This document shows positions 7,816 through 16,189 of a stretch of 45,499 bases of DNA, piece after piece. The notes under the pieces were generated by a model that worked only from the letters and a program-made list of their open reading frames with translations, was not told the DNA's origin and did no database searches. The stretch comes from CBDHHC01 sp050633205. GTDB taxonomy: Bacteria > Pseudomonadota > Alphaproteobacteria > Rhizobiales > CBDHHC01. A program made the translations under genes and the position numbers. The stretch covers positions 1-45,499 of the forward strand of contig JBOEGA010000023.1 of NCBI GenBank assembly GCA_050633205.1. The letters are read 5' to 3'. Numbering within the stretch: position 1 is the first letter of the stretch; every line of letters starts with the position of its first letter.

Positions 7816-8036
7816 TGCTGCTTTTTCGCCTGAGCTTGTCAGTAATCGGTCTTCTGTCACGGCTCTATGAAAATTACAAAAAACGAAAATACATCAGACA
7901 GGGGGAGGAACAAGCCAACCGAACCGCAAAGAGGATACAAAATGACCGTATCAAAAAGGCAAAAAATGCTCGCCTTGACAGCCTTAATTCTGACCCTGAC
8001 AGCCTGCGCAAAAAAGACCCCTTCCAGCGCGATTGA
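7815..8036 (+). CDS. Inner-membrane spanin-like protein (Rz-like)
   Basis: 73 residues: a short N-terminal hydrophobic helix (about residues 1-15), then a highly charged, Lys/Arg/Asn-rich helical region suited to a periplasmic coiled coil. Start ATG 7815 overlaps the holin stop. The outer spanin gene begins inside this gene in another frame, as in Rz/Rz1 pairs. Sequence similarity is weak, so the call rests on architecture. Confidence 0.55.
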   Translation: MLLFRLSLSVIGLLSRLYENYKKRKYIRQGEEQANRTAKRIQNDRIKKAKNARLDSLNSDPDSLRKKDPFQRD

Positions 8037-8157
8037 CACCTCCTGTGAGGTTTTTGAACCAATAAATTACTCAAAACGCGATTCTGGTGTTACAATAACT
8101 CAAATTCGTGCTCATAATGCCGCCTGGCAATCTGTTTGTCCTCGGCAAAATGAGTGA
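7942..8157 (+). CDS. Outer-membrane spanin-like lipoprotein (Rz1-like)
   Basis: 71 residues. Lipoprotein signal MTVSKRQKMLALTALILT with lipobox LTAC, then mature CAKKTPSSA and the region CEVFEPINYSKRDSGVTI ... HNAAWQSVC, a pattern seen in small lipoproteins at the end of phage lysis cassettes. GAGG upstream of ATG 7942 supports this start. It begins within the inner-spanin gene in a +1 frame and extends 121 bases past it. Together the pair would disrupt the outer membrane after endolysin action. Confidence 0.72.
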   Translation: MTVSKRQKMLALTALILTLTACAKKTPSSAIDTSCEVFEPINYSKRDSGVTITQIRAHNAAWQSVCPRQNE

Positions 8158-8356
8158 TTTTTGATAGAGTAAAATTATGGATAATTCCTGCACTTACTCT
8201 TTTGAACTGATATCTGAATATAAAACAATAATAACATCATTCAGATTAGAGGGTATATGTCTGAAATAAACACTTGTCAGCTTCATGAAGCCATTATTCA
8301 TACCTGGTTCAGACTGGCTATCATAGGATTATGGTCAATGATAGGAAGTGGTGACA

Positions 8357-8743
8357 ATGAGGCTATTTAGATATACGGTTTTAGTAACCGTAATGACCTT
8401 AATGATGATTGGCCTTGGCGGAGCATCTCAGGTAATGGCGAAATGTTACTCTTGGGACACAGCGAGAGCTGTGATCAAGGAGAACGGGCTGGTTGCCGCT
8501 GGAGCTGTGCGAAGAAATCATTCTCGTGGCCGCATGATTGAATTTAAACTTTGTAAGATAGGCGGACGTTTTGTCTACAGAGTTGTAACTATGCAGCCAG
8601 GCAGAGTTAACAAAATGATTGTGGATGCTGCATCAGGAGCAACTTTAGGGCGTAGTGACGGAAGAAGCTCATTACCCGCTGGAGTTGGCGGCAGTGTTCG
8701 AAAGTCTTTGAAGCTGTTTAAGCGCAAACGTTCTGGATACTAA
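8357..8743 (+). CDS. Secreted PepSY-domain-like protein, possibly FeuN-like
   Basis: 128 residues. Signal peptide (LVTVMTLMMIGLGGASQVMA) then one PepSY-like domain: SWDTARAVIKENGLVAAGAVRR, IEFKLCKIGGRFVYRVVTM, VDAASGATLGR. ATG 8357 was chosen because AGGAAG lies 7 bases upstream; an in-frame GTG at 8348 is the alternative. It stands immediately before a FeuP/FeuQ-type pair, recalling the feuN-feuP-feuQ set of Sinorhizobium where the small periplasmic FeuN restrains the sensor. Homology to FeuN itself is not shown. The C-terminus is strongly basic. Confidence 0.65.
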   Translation: MRLFRYTVLVTVMTLMMIGLGGASQVMAKCYSWDTARAVIKENGLVAAGAVRRNHSRGRMIEFKLCKIGGRFVYRVVTMQPGRVNKMIVDAASGATLGRSDGRSSLPAGVGGSVRKSLKLFKRKRSGY

Positions 8744-8782
8744 AAAGTCCAAACGATATCAAAGGCGACAGAATTATTATAA

Positions 8783-8818
8783 GCATTAGGGGAAAGCATA
8801 AAACCTTTCCCTTAATGC
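8783..8818 (+). terminator. Strong hairpin between PepSY gene and response regulator
   Basis: 14-bp stem with one G-U pair (8783-8796 with 8805-8818) and an 8-nt loop. No T-run follows, so it could be a processing or stability element rather than a simple terminator. It separates the PepSY gene from the two-component pair. Confidence 0.5.
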
Positions 8819-8886
8819 GTTTACGGCATAAAATAATTAGATTAAACTGATAAAGAAACGTCAAAACTAATATAAGGGCAGATACG

Positions 8887-9558
8887 TTGAGACTTCTTGT
8901 TGTTGAAGATGATCCTGATTTAAACAGACAGTTGGTAACAGCTTTGACTGACGCCGGATATGCAGTTGATACAGCTCATGACGGAGAAGAAGGGCATTTT
9001 CTTGGCGACACTGAACCTTATGATGCAGTATTGCTCGATCTTGGCCTCCCGACAATGGATGGCTTAAGTGTACTGGAGCAATGGCGTAGAAATGACAGGG
9101 TAATGCCGGTTCTTATCCTGACAGCGCGAGATCGCTGGAGCGACAAGGTGGCAGGAATTGACGCCGGTGCAGATGACTATGTCTCCAAACCATTTCATAT
9201 GGAAGAAATTCTGGCCAGATTACGCGCTCTGCTTCGCAGGTCTACAGGTCACGCAACCAATGAAATTGAATGTGGGCCCGTACGTCTGGATACTCGTTCT
9301 GCCCGTGTGACCATTGATGGCAGTCCAATAAAACTTACATCTCATGAGTACAGGTTGCTGGCCTATATGATGCATCATCGCGGACGCGTTGTTTCCCGTA
9401 CTGAGCTTGTAGAACACCTCTATGATCAGGATTTTGACCGTGATTCCAATACCATCGAGGTATTTATAGGCCGTCTGCGTAAAAAAGTATCCGGCGATAT
9501 AATTAGAACAGTACGTGGTCTTGGATATTGCCTGGCAGCGCCTGATGATAAGGTTTAA
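8887..9558 (+). CDS. feuP: OmpR-family response regulator, FeuP/PhoP-like
   Basis: 223 residues. Receiver domain with phospho-acceptor Asp51 (LLDLGLPTMDG), acidic DD at 8-9, Thr79 and Lys101 (YVSKPF). C-terminal winged helix with SHEYRLLAYMMHHRGRVVSR and RLRKKVSGDIIRTVRGLGY. Starts with TTG preceded by AAGGG. The gene overlaps the sensor kinase start by 14 bases. FeuP identity is inferred from domain type and from the neighbouring cytochrome c maturation genes, a linkage known in rhizobia; PhoP is the other possible name. Confidence 0.85.
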   Translation: MRLLVVEDDPDLNRQLVTALTDAGYAVDTAHDGEEGHFLGDTEPYDAVLLDLGLPTMDGLSVLEQWRRNDRVMPVLILTARDRWSDKVAGIDAGADDYVSKPFHMEEILARLRALLRRSTGHATNEIECGPVRLDTRSARVTIDGSPIKLTSHEYRLLAYMMHHRGRVVSRTELVEHLYDQDFDRDSNTIEVFIGRLRKKVSGDIIRTVRGLGYCLAAPDDKV

Positions 9559-9670
9559 ATCTCTCAGTTTTCCCAAGATAAGATGGAATAGCCTTGGTTT
9601 TCAGGGGGTAAACTTTCGTTCTCTGTCATTCCCAATGATCAGGTTTAATTCCCTTGCGTTCAGACTGGTT
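9545..9670 (+). repeat. Degenerate tandem repeat at the kinase 5' end
   Basis: Two near-identical blocks begin exactly 90 bases apart at 9545 and 9635 (ATGATxAGGTTTAA). Four protein units of the form R(F/W)xSLxF are seen: RFKSLSF, RWNSLGF, FRSLSF, RFNSLAF. Confidence 0.6.
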
Positions 9671-11029
9671 GTCCTTTCTGCAGCATGGTCGCTCTTCGTT
9701 TTGCCCGTTACAGCATTGGCCCTGCGCTATGTATATCAGGATAGTGTCAAAAAGAACTTCAGAGGCACTTTGCTGTCTGAACTGACAGCTCTGGCCGGGC
9801 AGGTTGCATCGGCCGAAAAGGATGCTCAGGGCAAACTTTCAATAAAGCTGTTATCTCCTGAGTATGGCTTCCCGCTATCTGGCCGATACTGGCAGGCCCG
9901 CGTACTTAACCCCAAACAGGGGGAGGCTGAACTTTATCACTCCGAATCTCTTCAGGCAGAAGACTTGCTGGATTTGCCAAGCAATAGCATCGAAAAACCC
10001 GACGACAACGGTGTTTATGTCGGTGAAATTCGTGGCCCGGAAAAGCAGAATTTGTATGCTGCCGAGACAAATCTGGAGATAGGGGAGGGAGAAGACAGGC
10101 GCTGGTACTCTCTGGTCGTAACATTTAACTGGGATATCATACGCGCAGAAGTTGATGATTTTACCATAAAATTGAGCTGGGCTCTGTTCGTATTGGGGCT
10201 GGGGCTTGTTATAGCCCCCTTTGTGCAGGTGAACCTTGGCTTGCGGCCCTTAAGGGTCATAAGTAGCCGCCTCACTGACATCAGATCAGGTAAGGCAGAT
10301 AAACTGACTGGTAAGCTGCCAACAGAAATTCAGCCTCTGCAGACAGAGCTGAACGCTCTTATTCACTCAAATAAAGAAATTGTAGAGCGCGCCAGAATGC
10401 ACGTTGGCAATCTTGCCCACGCTTTGAAAACCCCGCTCAGCGTTATTTCAAACGAGGCAAATGCTCAAAACCCCAACTATGCTGAAAAAGTAATTGAGCA
10501 GTCCGAGATCATGAGAGACCAGATAACCCATTATCTGGACCGGGCACGAATGGCCGCCAGAATAAATGTAATTGGCGGGCTGACAGAAATAGGGCCAACA
10601 CTGGATGCTCTGGTGCGCACATTGCAGCGTATTCATGAAGATCGCGATATTATCATTGAGACAAAATATTTAGGTACTCTGAAATTTCAGGGAGAGAAGC
10701 AGGACCTTGAAGAGATGGTCGGTAACCTTCTGGAAAATGCCTGTAAATGGACCAACGGCATAATTGAGCTGAAGGTTAAGGTCGTTGAAGAAGGGGAAGA
10801 AGAAAAGGCCATGCTCCATATTCATATTGATGACAATGGGCCCGGCTTATCAGAGGTGCAGATGAAGCAGGCAGTAAAGAGGGGGCAAAGGCTGGATGAA
10901 AGTAAACCAGGTTCAGGCTTGGGGCTCTCCATAGTTGCTGAATTAGCACATCTTTATAACGGTAAGTTTTTTCTTCAAAAATCTAATTTGGGCGGATTAC
11001 GAGCAGTACTACAATTACCCAAAGCTTAG
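9545..11029 (+). CDS. feuQ: Sensor histidine kinase, FeuQ/PhoQ-like
   Basis: 494 residues from ATG 9545 (an in-frame ATG at 9635 would give 464). Cytoplasmic N-terminus made of SLxF repeats, membrane helices near 41-62 and 208-228 flanking a periplasmic sensor domain, phospho-acceptor His292 (NLAHALKTPLSV), N box EEMVGNLLENACKW, and nucleotide-binding DDNGPGL and GSGLGLSIV. Pairs with the regulator just upstream, sharing 14 bases. In rhizobia FeuPQ controls envelope and cyclic glucan export genes; the target here is unknown. Confidence 0.85.
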   Translation: MIRFKSLSFPKIRWNSLGFQGVNFRSLSFPMIRFNSLAFRLVVLSAAWSLFVLPVTALALRYVYQDSVKKNFRGTLLSELTALAGQVASAEKDAQGKLSIKLLSPEYGFPLSGRYWQARVLNPKQGEAELYHSESLQAEDLLDLPSNSIEKPDDNGVYVGEIRGPEKQNLYAAETNLEIGEGEDRRWYSLVVTFNWDIIRAEVDDFTIKLSWALFVLGLGLVIAPFVQVNLGLRPLRVISSRLTDIRSGKADKLTGKLPTEIQPLQTELNALIHSNKEIVERARMHVGNLAHALKTPLSVISNEANAQNPNYAEKVIEQSEIMRDQITHYLDRARMAARINVIGGLTEIGPTLDALVRTLQRIHEDRDIIIETKYLGTLKFQGEKQDLEEMVGNLLENACKWTNGIIELKVKVVEEGEEEKAMLHIHIDDNGPGLSEVQMKQAVKRGQRLDESKPGSGLGLSIVAELAHLYNGKFFLQKSNLGGLRAVLQLPKA

Positions 11030-11255
11030 TTAATATATATGTGACACAATAAGTTAATGTGCAGTAATAAGCATAGTAATAAAAAGTAAAATAGAGGCTT
11101 AGCCCTAATTCTGCCCAAATCACATGACCTTGTTATTTATGTTCAGTTGTGCAATCTGCAATACGAAAAAACAGTTCAATAAAAGATCTGGTTAATTGAT
11201 TTCGCATCGCAAAGTTGGGGGTAGAGCTCAAATATAAAGGGCTCTTAAGTTTGAA

Positions 11256-11780
11256 ATGAAACAGGCGTCGATATTTCTGGTAATGGTCATCACATTGGGG
11301 CTGGCTTCCTGCAGTCAGGGTAGTTTTGGAGGCGGTGGCTCCGTTTTTGGTTCCTTGTTAAGTAGCGATGAGGCCAAACAGGATGGAAAGCCACAGAGTA
11401 TCTCAAGTACGCAGCAGGCATCGACAACCTCAACAACACAGGAAAGTCGCCCTACCAGAGTTGCAGCCAAGCCTCGCAGAACTATGATTACCGGCGGTAT
11501 TGTTAAAAGCCTTATTGGTAAGAAGCTCAACTCCGCAGATCTGAGTGCAGCATCTGAAGCAGAGTATCAGGCACTTGAATATGGCAAGCCGGGTGTTGCT
11601 ACTCCATGGCGTAACCCTAAAAATGGCAGATACGGTTCTGTTGTTACCAGCGATAAGTTCCGCCAGAACAATATTTATTGCAGAAAATACACACATACTG
11701 TCTACATAAGTGGCCGTCCTCAGGTTCTTCGTGGATTTGCCTGCCGTAACCGTGATGGTTCGTGGGAAAACCTGGGCTGA
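11256..11780 (+). CDS. Lipoprotein with RT0821/Lpp0805-type surface domain
   Basis: 174 residues. Lipoprotein signal ending LGLASC, a Ser/Thr/Gln-rich linker to about residue 75, then a globular domain: IGKKLNSADLSAASEAEYQALEYG, TPWRNPKNGRYGSVV, YCRKYTHTVYISGRPQVLRGFACRNRDGSW. This C-terminal pattern is the RT0821/Lpp0805 (17-kDa-antigen-related) family, usually outer-membrane associated and of unknown role. A clear terminator follows, so it is transcribed apart from ccmI. A second member lies at 34112. Confidence 0.8.
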   Translation: MKQASIFLVMVITLGLASCSQGSFGGGGSVFGSLLSSDEAKQDGKPQSISSTQQASTTSTTQESRPTRVAAKPRRTMITGGIVKSLIGKKLNSADLSAASEAEYQALEYGKPGVATPWRNPKNGRYGSVVTSDKFRQNNIYCRKYTHTVYISGRPQVLRGFACRNRDGSWENLG

Positions 11781-11838
11781 TAACTCCCTTCGGTTGACTT
11801 GTATCAATGTCTTGAGACATAAAGCAAATACAGTGGTT

Positions 11839-11864
11839 ATGGCGTGAGAGATCACGCCATTTTT
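11839..11864 (+). terminator. Rho-independent terminator
   Basis: Perfect 9-bp stem ATGGCGTGA/TCACGCCAT (11839-11847 with 11852-11860), GAGA tetraloop and a T-run at 11860-11864. It ends the lipoprotein transcript, so ccmI must have its own promoter in 11865-11959. Confidence 0.88.
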
Positions 11865-11959
11865 AACAACTATCGCTTGTGCGAAAGCTGTTATGGCATT
11901 ATCCATATGTCAGTTTCGTGAAACCACTTGTAAATTCGGCAAATCAGGTCTGACCGCAT

Positions 11960-13129
11960 ATGCTTCTTTGGATACTATTCGCAATTTTAACAGCGGGGGC
12001 TCTGGGTGCCGTTCTGGGACCTTTGTTCAGACAGCCCGAAGTCAATGAAAACCGTGACCTCTACGATGTTGCTGTCTACAAGGATCAGCTCAGGGAAATT
12101 GAGCAGGACATTGAACGTGGCCTGATCAGTGAGCAGGAAGCCCGCACAGCCAAAACCGAGATTTCCAGACGACTTCTGAAAAGTGCTGAAAAGCTGGAAA
12201 AGAACACCACTTCCGGGAAAGCCGGAAATATACCACCTAAATTAGCAATATTTGCCAGCCTTATACTGGTTCCGGTTCTGAGCCTTGGCATGTATATAAG
12301 ATTTGGTTATCCAACTCCCCCACCTCCACTGACCTGCATTCAGAAGGCTTCACGGTTTGAGCAGACAAAAGAGCTCACCCACGTACTGGAGCTGGTCGCG
12401 AAAGCAGAGGGACACCTGGCAAAGCAACCGGATGACCCGCGCGGATGGTTCTCTCTCGCTCCAATTTACCTCAGGCTGCAATGTTATAAAGAAGCAGCCA
12501 ATGCCTACAAAAAGGTTATGGAGTTGAAAGGTATAAACGGAGAGCTTCTGGCTGAATATGGTGAAGCTGTTGTCCGGGCAAATAAAGGGTTGATTACCCC
12601 TGAGGCGGAATCCGCATTTCGCAGATCCTTAAAACTTGAGCCTGGTCGTATGTTGCCCCGTATCCGGTTAATCATGGCACTCGAGCAGGACAGTAAAAAA
12701 GAGGAAGCTGCAAAAGCCTGGGCAAAAATTTACGAAGAAAAAGATAGCAGTATTCCTCTGAAGCGAATGGCACAGATGCGGTATAAGGCATTGACGGGCA
12801 AAGAGCTGGACGGCGGAATTAAGCAGGCCCAAAAAAAGGAAAATACTCTGGCGAACCCGTCTTCTGAAGATATCAAAGCCGCTGGAGAAATGTCTGCTGA
12901 AGACCGCAGCGCCATGATACAGAATATGGTGAGTGGACTGGCAGAGAGACTGTCTGAAAAGGGTGGTACATTGCAGGAGTGGATGCGTCTGATAAGAGCC
13001 TATAATGTCCTTGGTAAAAAAGATCAGGCTTTGAAAGCACTGAAAGACGCAAAAGAAAATCTGAAGAGTAATGTTGATGATATTAAAAAGCTTGATCAGT
13101 TTGCCAGCCAGCTGGGGCTGAAATCATGA
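11960..13129 (+). CDS. ccmI: Cytochrome c maturation protein CcmI (CycH)
   Basis: 389 residues. Inner-membrane protein that holds apocytochrome c for heme ligation. First membrane helix at 1-22, cytoplasmic loop with YKDQLREIEQDIERGLISEQEA (the conserved CcmI segment), second helix near 95-113, then periplasmic TPR region (ARGWF-like DPRGWFSLAPIYLRLQ, YKEAANAYKKVMEL). First gene of a ccmI-ccmE-ccmF-ccmH operon as in rhizobial cycHJKL. Confidence 0.93.
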   Translation: MLLWILFAILTAGALGAVLGPLFRQPEVNENRDLYDVAVYKDQLREIEQDIERGLISEQEARTAKTEISRRLLKSAEKLEKNTTSGKAGNIPPKLAIFASLILVPVLSLGMYIRFGYPTPPPPLTCIQKASRFEQTKELTHVLELVAKAEGHLAKQPDDPRGWFSLAPIYLRLQCYKEAANAYKKVMELKGINGELLAEYGEAVVRANKGLITPEAESAFRRSLKLEPGRMLPRIRLIMALEQDSKKEEAAKAWAKIYEEKDSSIPLKRMAQMRYKALTGKELDGGIKQAQKKENTLANPSSEDIKAAGEMSAEDRSAMIQNMVSGLAERLSEKGGTLQEWMRLIRAYNVLGKKDQALKALKDAKENLKSNVDDIKKLDQFASQLGLKS

Positions 13130-13175
13130 CACTTTTTATGATTGGGTACGTAACTTATATTAAAGGGTACAGATC

Positions 13176-13634
13176 ATGGCTATGACAAGAAAACAAAACC
13201 GCGGAATTCTTATAGCGACATGCTTGTCTATTTTGTGTGTGGCTGTTGGTATTACGCTCTTCGCCCTGAAAAACTCGACAGACTTCTTTTTGCTGCCTAG
13301 TCAGATAGAAGAAAGAGGCATGAAGCCCGGAGTGCGTTTCCGTCTTGGCGGTCTGGTCAAGGAAGGCAGTGTTGTTCGCGGTGAGGGAACTAAAGTCCTG
13401 TTTGCCGTTAAAGATGCTAATAAAGTCATTAATGTTGCTTTCAATGATATATTGCCTGACCTGTTCAAAGAAGGGCAGGGCGTAATCGCAGAAGGAAAGC
13501 TTCTTCCCGATGGCAGCTTTCTCGCTGTAAAGGTTCTTGCAAAGCACGACGAAAACTATATGCCGAAAGATATATCGGATGAACTGCGAAAACAGGGTGT
13601 CTGGAAGGGCCAGGAAGCCAAGGCTGGCAGCTGA
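13176..13634 (+). CDS. ccmE: Heme chaperone CcmE (CycJ)
   Basis: 152 residues. N-terminal membrane anchor (residues 11-31), OB-fold periplasmic domain with FRLGGLV and FNDILPDLFKEGQGVIAEG, and the heme-binding motif LAKHDENYMP with covalent heme His124 and Tyr128. Carries heme from CcmABCD to CcmF/H. Lies 46 bases after ccmI. Confidence 0.96.
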   Translation: MAMTRKQNRGILIATCLSILCVAVGITLFALKNSTDFFLLPSQIEERGMKPGVRFRLGGLVKEGSVVRGEGTKVLFAVKDANKVINVAFNDILPDLFKEGQGVIAEGKLLPDGSFLAVKVLAKHDENYMPKDISDELRKQGVWKGQEAKAGS

Positions 13635-13678
13635 AATAAGCAGGTTACTGTTGGCAGATAAATAAAAGGGACAATCAG

Positions 13679-15664
13679 GTGATTATCGAATTAGGACATT
13701 TCGCTACGATACTGGCACTGGGTATCGCTTTGGTTCAGATGATAATACCTGCCTGGGGAGCATACAAAAAAGACGAACAGTTAATGTCTGTTGCTGTTCC
13801 GGCAGCACAAATGCAGTTTCTGCTTTTGTCACTGGCCTTTGCAACATTAATCTATAGCTTTGTAGTGTCAGATTTCTCGGTCCTGAATGTTTACAATAAC
13901 TCTCATTCAGCCAAACCCCTTATCTATAAAATATCGGGTGCATGGGGTAACCATGAGGGTTCTATGCTGTTATGGGTGCTGATCGTCGCTCTTTTCGGCG
14001 CTCTGGTCGCAACATTTGGCAATAACCTTCCAAAACAGCTCAAAGCCAACGTTCTCGCTGTACAGGCTTCCATCGGCGTTGCATTCCTTCTGTTTATCAT
14101 TGTAACGTCCAGCCCGTTCGCAAGATTATTCCCGACACCGGCAGAAGGACAGGGTCTGAACCCGATCCTTCAGGACCCCGCACTGGCCTTCCACCCTCCA
14201 TTCCTGTATGTCGGCTATGTGGGCTTCTCTATGGCCTTCTCATTTGCCATTGCCGCCCTGCTGGACGGCAAAATAGACGCCGCATGGGCGCGCTGGGTGC
14301 GTCCCTGGACACTGGTTGCATGGATGTTTCTCACAGTTGGTATCGCAATGGGGTCCTGGTGGGCTTATTACGAACTAGGCTGGGGTGGCTGGTGGTTCTG
14401 GGACCCGGTTGAAAACGCATCCTTCATGCCCTGGCTGGCAGGCACTGCACTGCTCCATTCAGCGGTTGTCATGGAAAAGCGTGATACCCTGAAAATCTGG
14501 ACGATCCTCCTCGCCATCCTAACATTCTCGCTCAGCCTGATGGGAGCATTCCTTGTACGCTCAGGCGTCCTGAACTCCGTACACGCATTTGCCGTTGACC
14601 CTGAGCGTGGCGTGATTATCCTTCTGATCATGATGATCTTTATCGGTGGCGCCCTGACCCTCTTTGCAGCCAGAGCATCAGCACTGAAAAACGGTGGCCT
14701 GTTCTCACCAATCAGCCGTGAAGCAAGCCTGCTGGTAAATAATCTCTTCCTGACAGCGGCCTGCGGTGTTGTCGTCTTTGGAACGCTTTACCCGCTATTC
14801 TATGAAGCATTCTTCGGCCTCAAAATTACAGTAGGCGCTCCCTTCTTTAATATAGCTTTCGGCGCTATCATGATCCCGACACTCCTGCTGGTACCATTAG
14901 GGCCATTCCTTGCCTGGAAGCGGGGAGATCTGGTGGCTGTATATCAGCGCATAATGTTTGCTTTCGCCATAGCCGTATTTGCAGTGTTGCTGGTTTATGC
15001 TTTGGATAACAGAGGGCCGACTATGGCTCCCATTGGTGTTGGTCTTGGAGTCTGGCTGATTGCCGGAGCAATCAATGACCTGACCTTCCGCACAAAGCTT
15101 GGCAAAGTTCCTGTGGCTGATACCTTCCGGAAACTTGTCAATCTACCCCGCTCAATTCTGGGAACTGCAGTGGCTCATGCCGGCGTTGGCATTATGGTAC
15201 TTGGTATCGTTGGAACTTCTGCCTGGCAAAGCGAAAAAGTCGTCGCCCTGAAGGTCGGTGAAAGTGTAAATGTCGCTGGTTACGATATACAGTTCAAAGG
15301 CCTAAGAGAAGGCAATGGAGAAAACTATCGTGAACTGACAGGTGTATTTTCTGTGCGGCAGGGTGGTGCTGAAAAACTGCAACTCTTCCCGTCAAAGCGG
15401 CTTTATCTTGCCCAGAGACAGCCGACAACAGAAGCCGGAATTTATGCATCTATAGCAGGTGATCTCTATATTGTGTTGGGAGAACCTCTTAAAAATAAGG
15501 GTTTCTCGGTCCGGGTATATTTCAATCCACTCGTTCGCTTCATCTGGATCGGAGCAATAATCATGTTCCTTGGTGGATTGCTGTCCCTTTCCGACAGAAG
15601 ACTGCGTGTTGGAGCTCCCAGAAAAAACAAGGCACCTTCTGCAATTCCAGCAGCAGCGGAGTAA
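13679..15664 (+). CDS. ccmF: Cytochrome c heme lyase subunit CcmF (CycK)
   Basis: 661 residues, polytopic inner-membrane protein. The tryptophan-rich WWD region GWGGWWFWDPVENASFMPWL (about residues 230-250) and LVRSGVLNSVHAFA are diagnostic. Transfers heme from CcmE to apocytochrome c. Starts with GTG. The next gene begins 6 bases after its stop. Confidence 0.97.
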   Translation: MIIELGHFATILALGIALVQMIIPAWGAYKKDEQLMSVAVPAAQMQFLLLSLAFATLIYSFVVSDFSVLNVYNNSHSAKPLIYKISGAWGNHEGSMLLWVLIVALFGALVATFGNNLPKQLKANVLAVQASIGVAFLLFIIVTSSPFARLFPTPAEGQGLNPILQDPALAFHPPFLYVGYVGFSMAFSFAIAALLDGKIDAAWARWVRPWTLVAWMFLTVGIAMGSWWAYYELGWGGWWFWDPVENASFMPWLAGTALLHSAVVMEKRDTLKIWTILLAILTFSLSLMGAFLVRSGVLNSVHAFAVDPERGVIILLIMMIFIGGALTLFAARASALKNGGLFSPISREASLLVNNLFLTAACGVVVFGTLYPLFYEAFFGLKITVGAPFFNIAFGAIMIPTLLLVPLGPFLAWKRGDLVAVYQRIMFAFAIAVFAVLLVYALDNRGPTMAPIGVGLGVWLIAGAINDLTFRTKLGKVPVADTFRKLVNLPRSILGTAVAHAGVGIMVLGIVGTSAWQSEKVVALKVGESVNVAGYDIQFKGLREGNGENYRELTGVFSVRQGGAEKLQLFPSKRLYLAQRQPTTEAGIYASIAGDLYIVLGEPLKNKGFSVRVYFNPLVRFIWIGAIIMFLGGLLSLSDRRLRVGAPRKNKAPSAIPAAAE

Positions 15665-15670
15665 AGACAC

Positions 15671-16156
15671 ATGAAAAAACGACTCTGGTTAATACTAATG
15701 GTCTTTATGGTAACAGCTATGCCTGCACCATTCCCGCAGGTGCAGGCTGTCGAGCCTGACGAAATACTCAAAGACCCCAAACTGGAAGCCCGTGCACGGA
15801 AAATATCTCTGGAGCTTCGTTGCCTTGTCTGTAAAAACCAGTCAATTGATGATTCAAATGCATCCTTGGCAAAAGACCTGCGCGTACTCGTTCGGGAGCG
15901 CCTGACCAGCGGTGAAACAGACAGCCAGGTAATAGACTATATCGTATCAAAATATGGAGAGTTTGTACTTCTGCGTCCCCGCTTCAATAGCAGAACTTAT
16001 CTGTTATGGTTCAGCCCCGTAATATTCATTCTTCTGGGCCTGTTTTTTATATGGAGAATGTTCTCTTCAAATCAGGGAAAACAGTTGAAAACATCTACAG
16101 CACTATCCACTGAAGAAGAAGATAAAATAAAGAAGCTGATGGAGCAGGAGAGCTGA
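15671..16156 (+). CDS. ccmH: Cytochrome c maturation protein CcmH (CycL)
   Basis: 161 residues. Signal peptide to about residue 26, then the LRCLVCKNQSI redox motif (Cys51, Cys54) that reduces apocytochrome cysteines, and a C-terminal membrane helix near 113-133. Last gene of the operon. CcmA-D and the thioredoxin CcmG are not in this window, as is usual for this arrangement. Confidence 0.96.
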   Translation: MKKRLWLILMVFMVTAMPAPFPQVQAVEPDEILKDPKLEARARKISLELRCLVCKNQSIDDSNASLAKDLRVLVRERLTSGETDSQVIDYIVSKYGEFVLLRPRFNSRTYLLWFSPVIFILLGLFFIWRMFSSNQGKQLKTSTALSTEEEDKIKKLMEQES

Positions 16157-16176
16157 CAAAATCAGCAACTCTCCTG
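16145..16176. terminator. Hairpin between convergent ccmH and FAD-oxidoreductase genes
   Basis: CAGGAGAG/CTCTCCTG outer stem (16145-16152 with 16169-16176) plus inner CTGA/TCAG with a 3-nt bulge. It sits across the ccmH stop and could act on both strands; no strong T-run. Confidence 0.5.
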
Positions 16177-16189
16177 AACAGATATTTTG

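Noticed and set aside
8177..8269. 30-codon plus-strand frame after the spanins
   Set aside because: Too short, no recognisable feature and no good ribosome binding site.
11030..11255. tRNA or small RNA gene before the lipoprotein
   Set aside because: No cloverleaf or TTC-A/G arm pattern found; only AT-rich promoter-like sequence.
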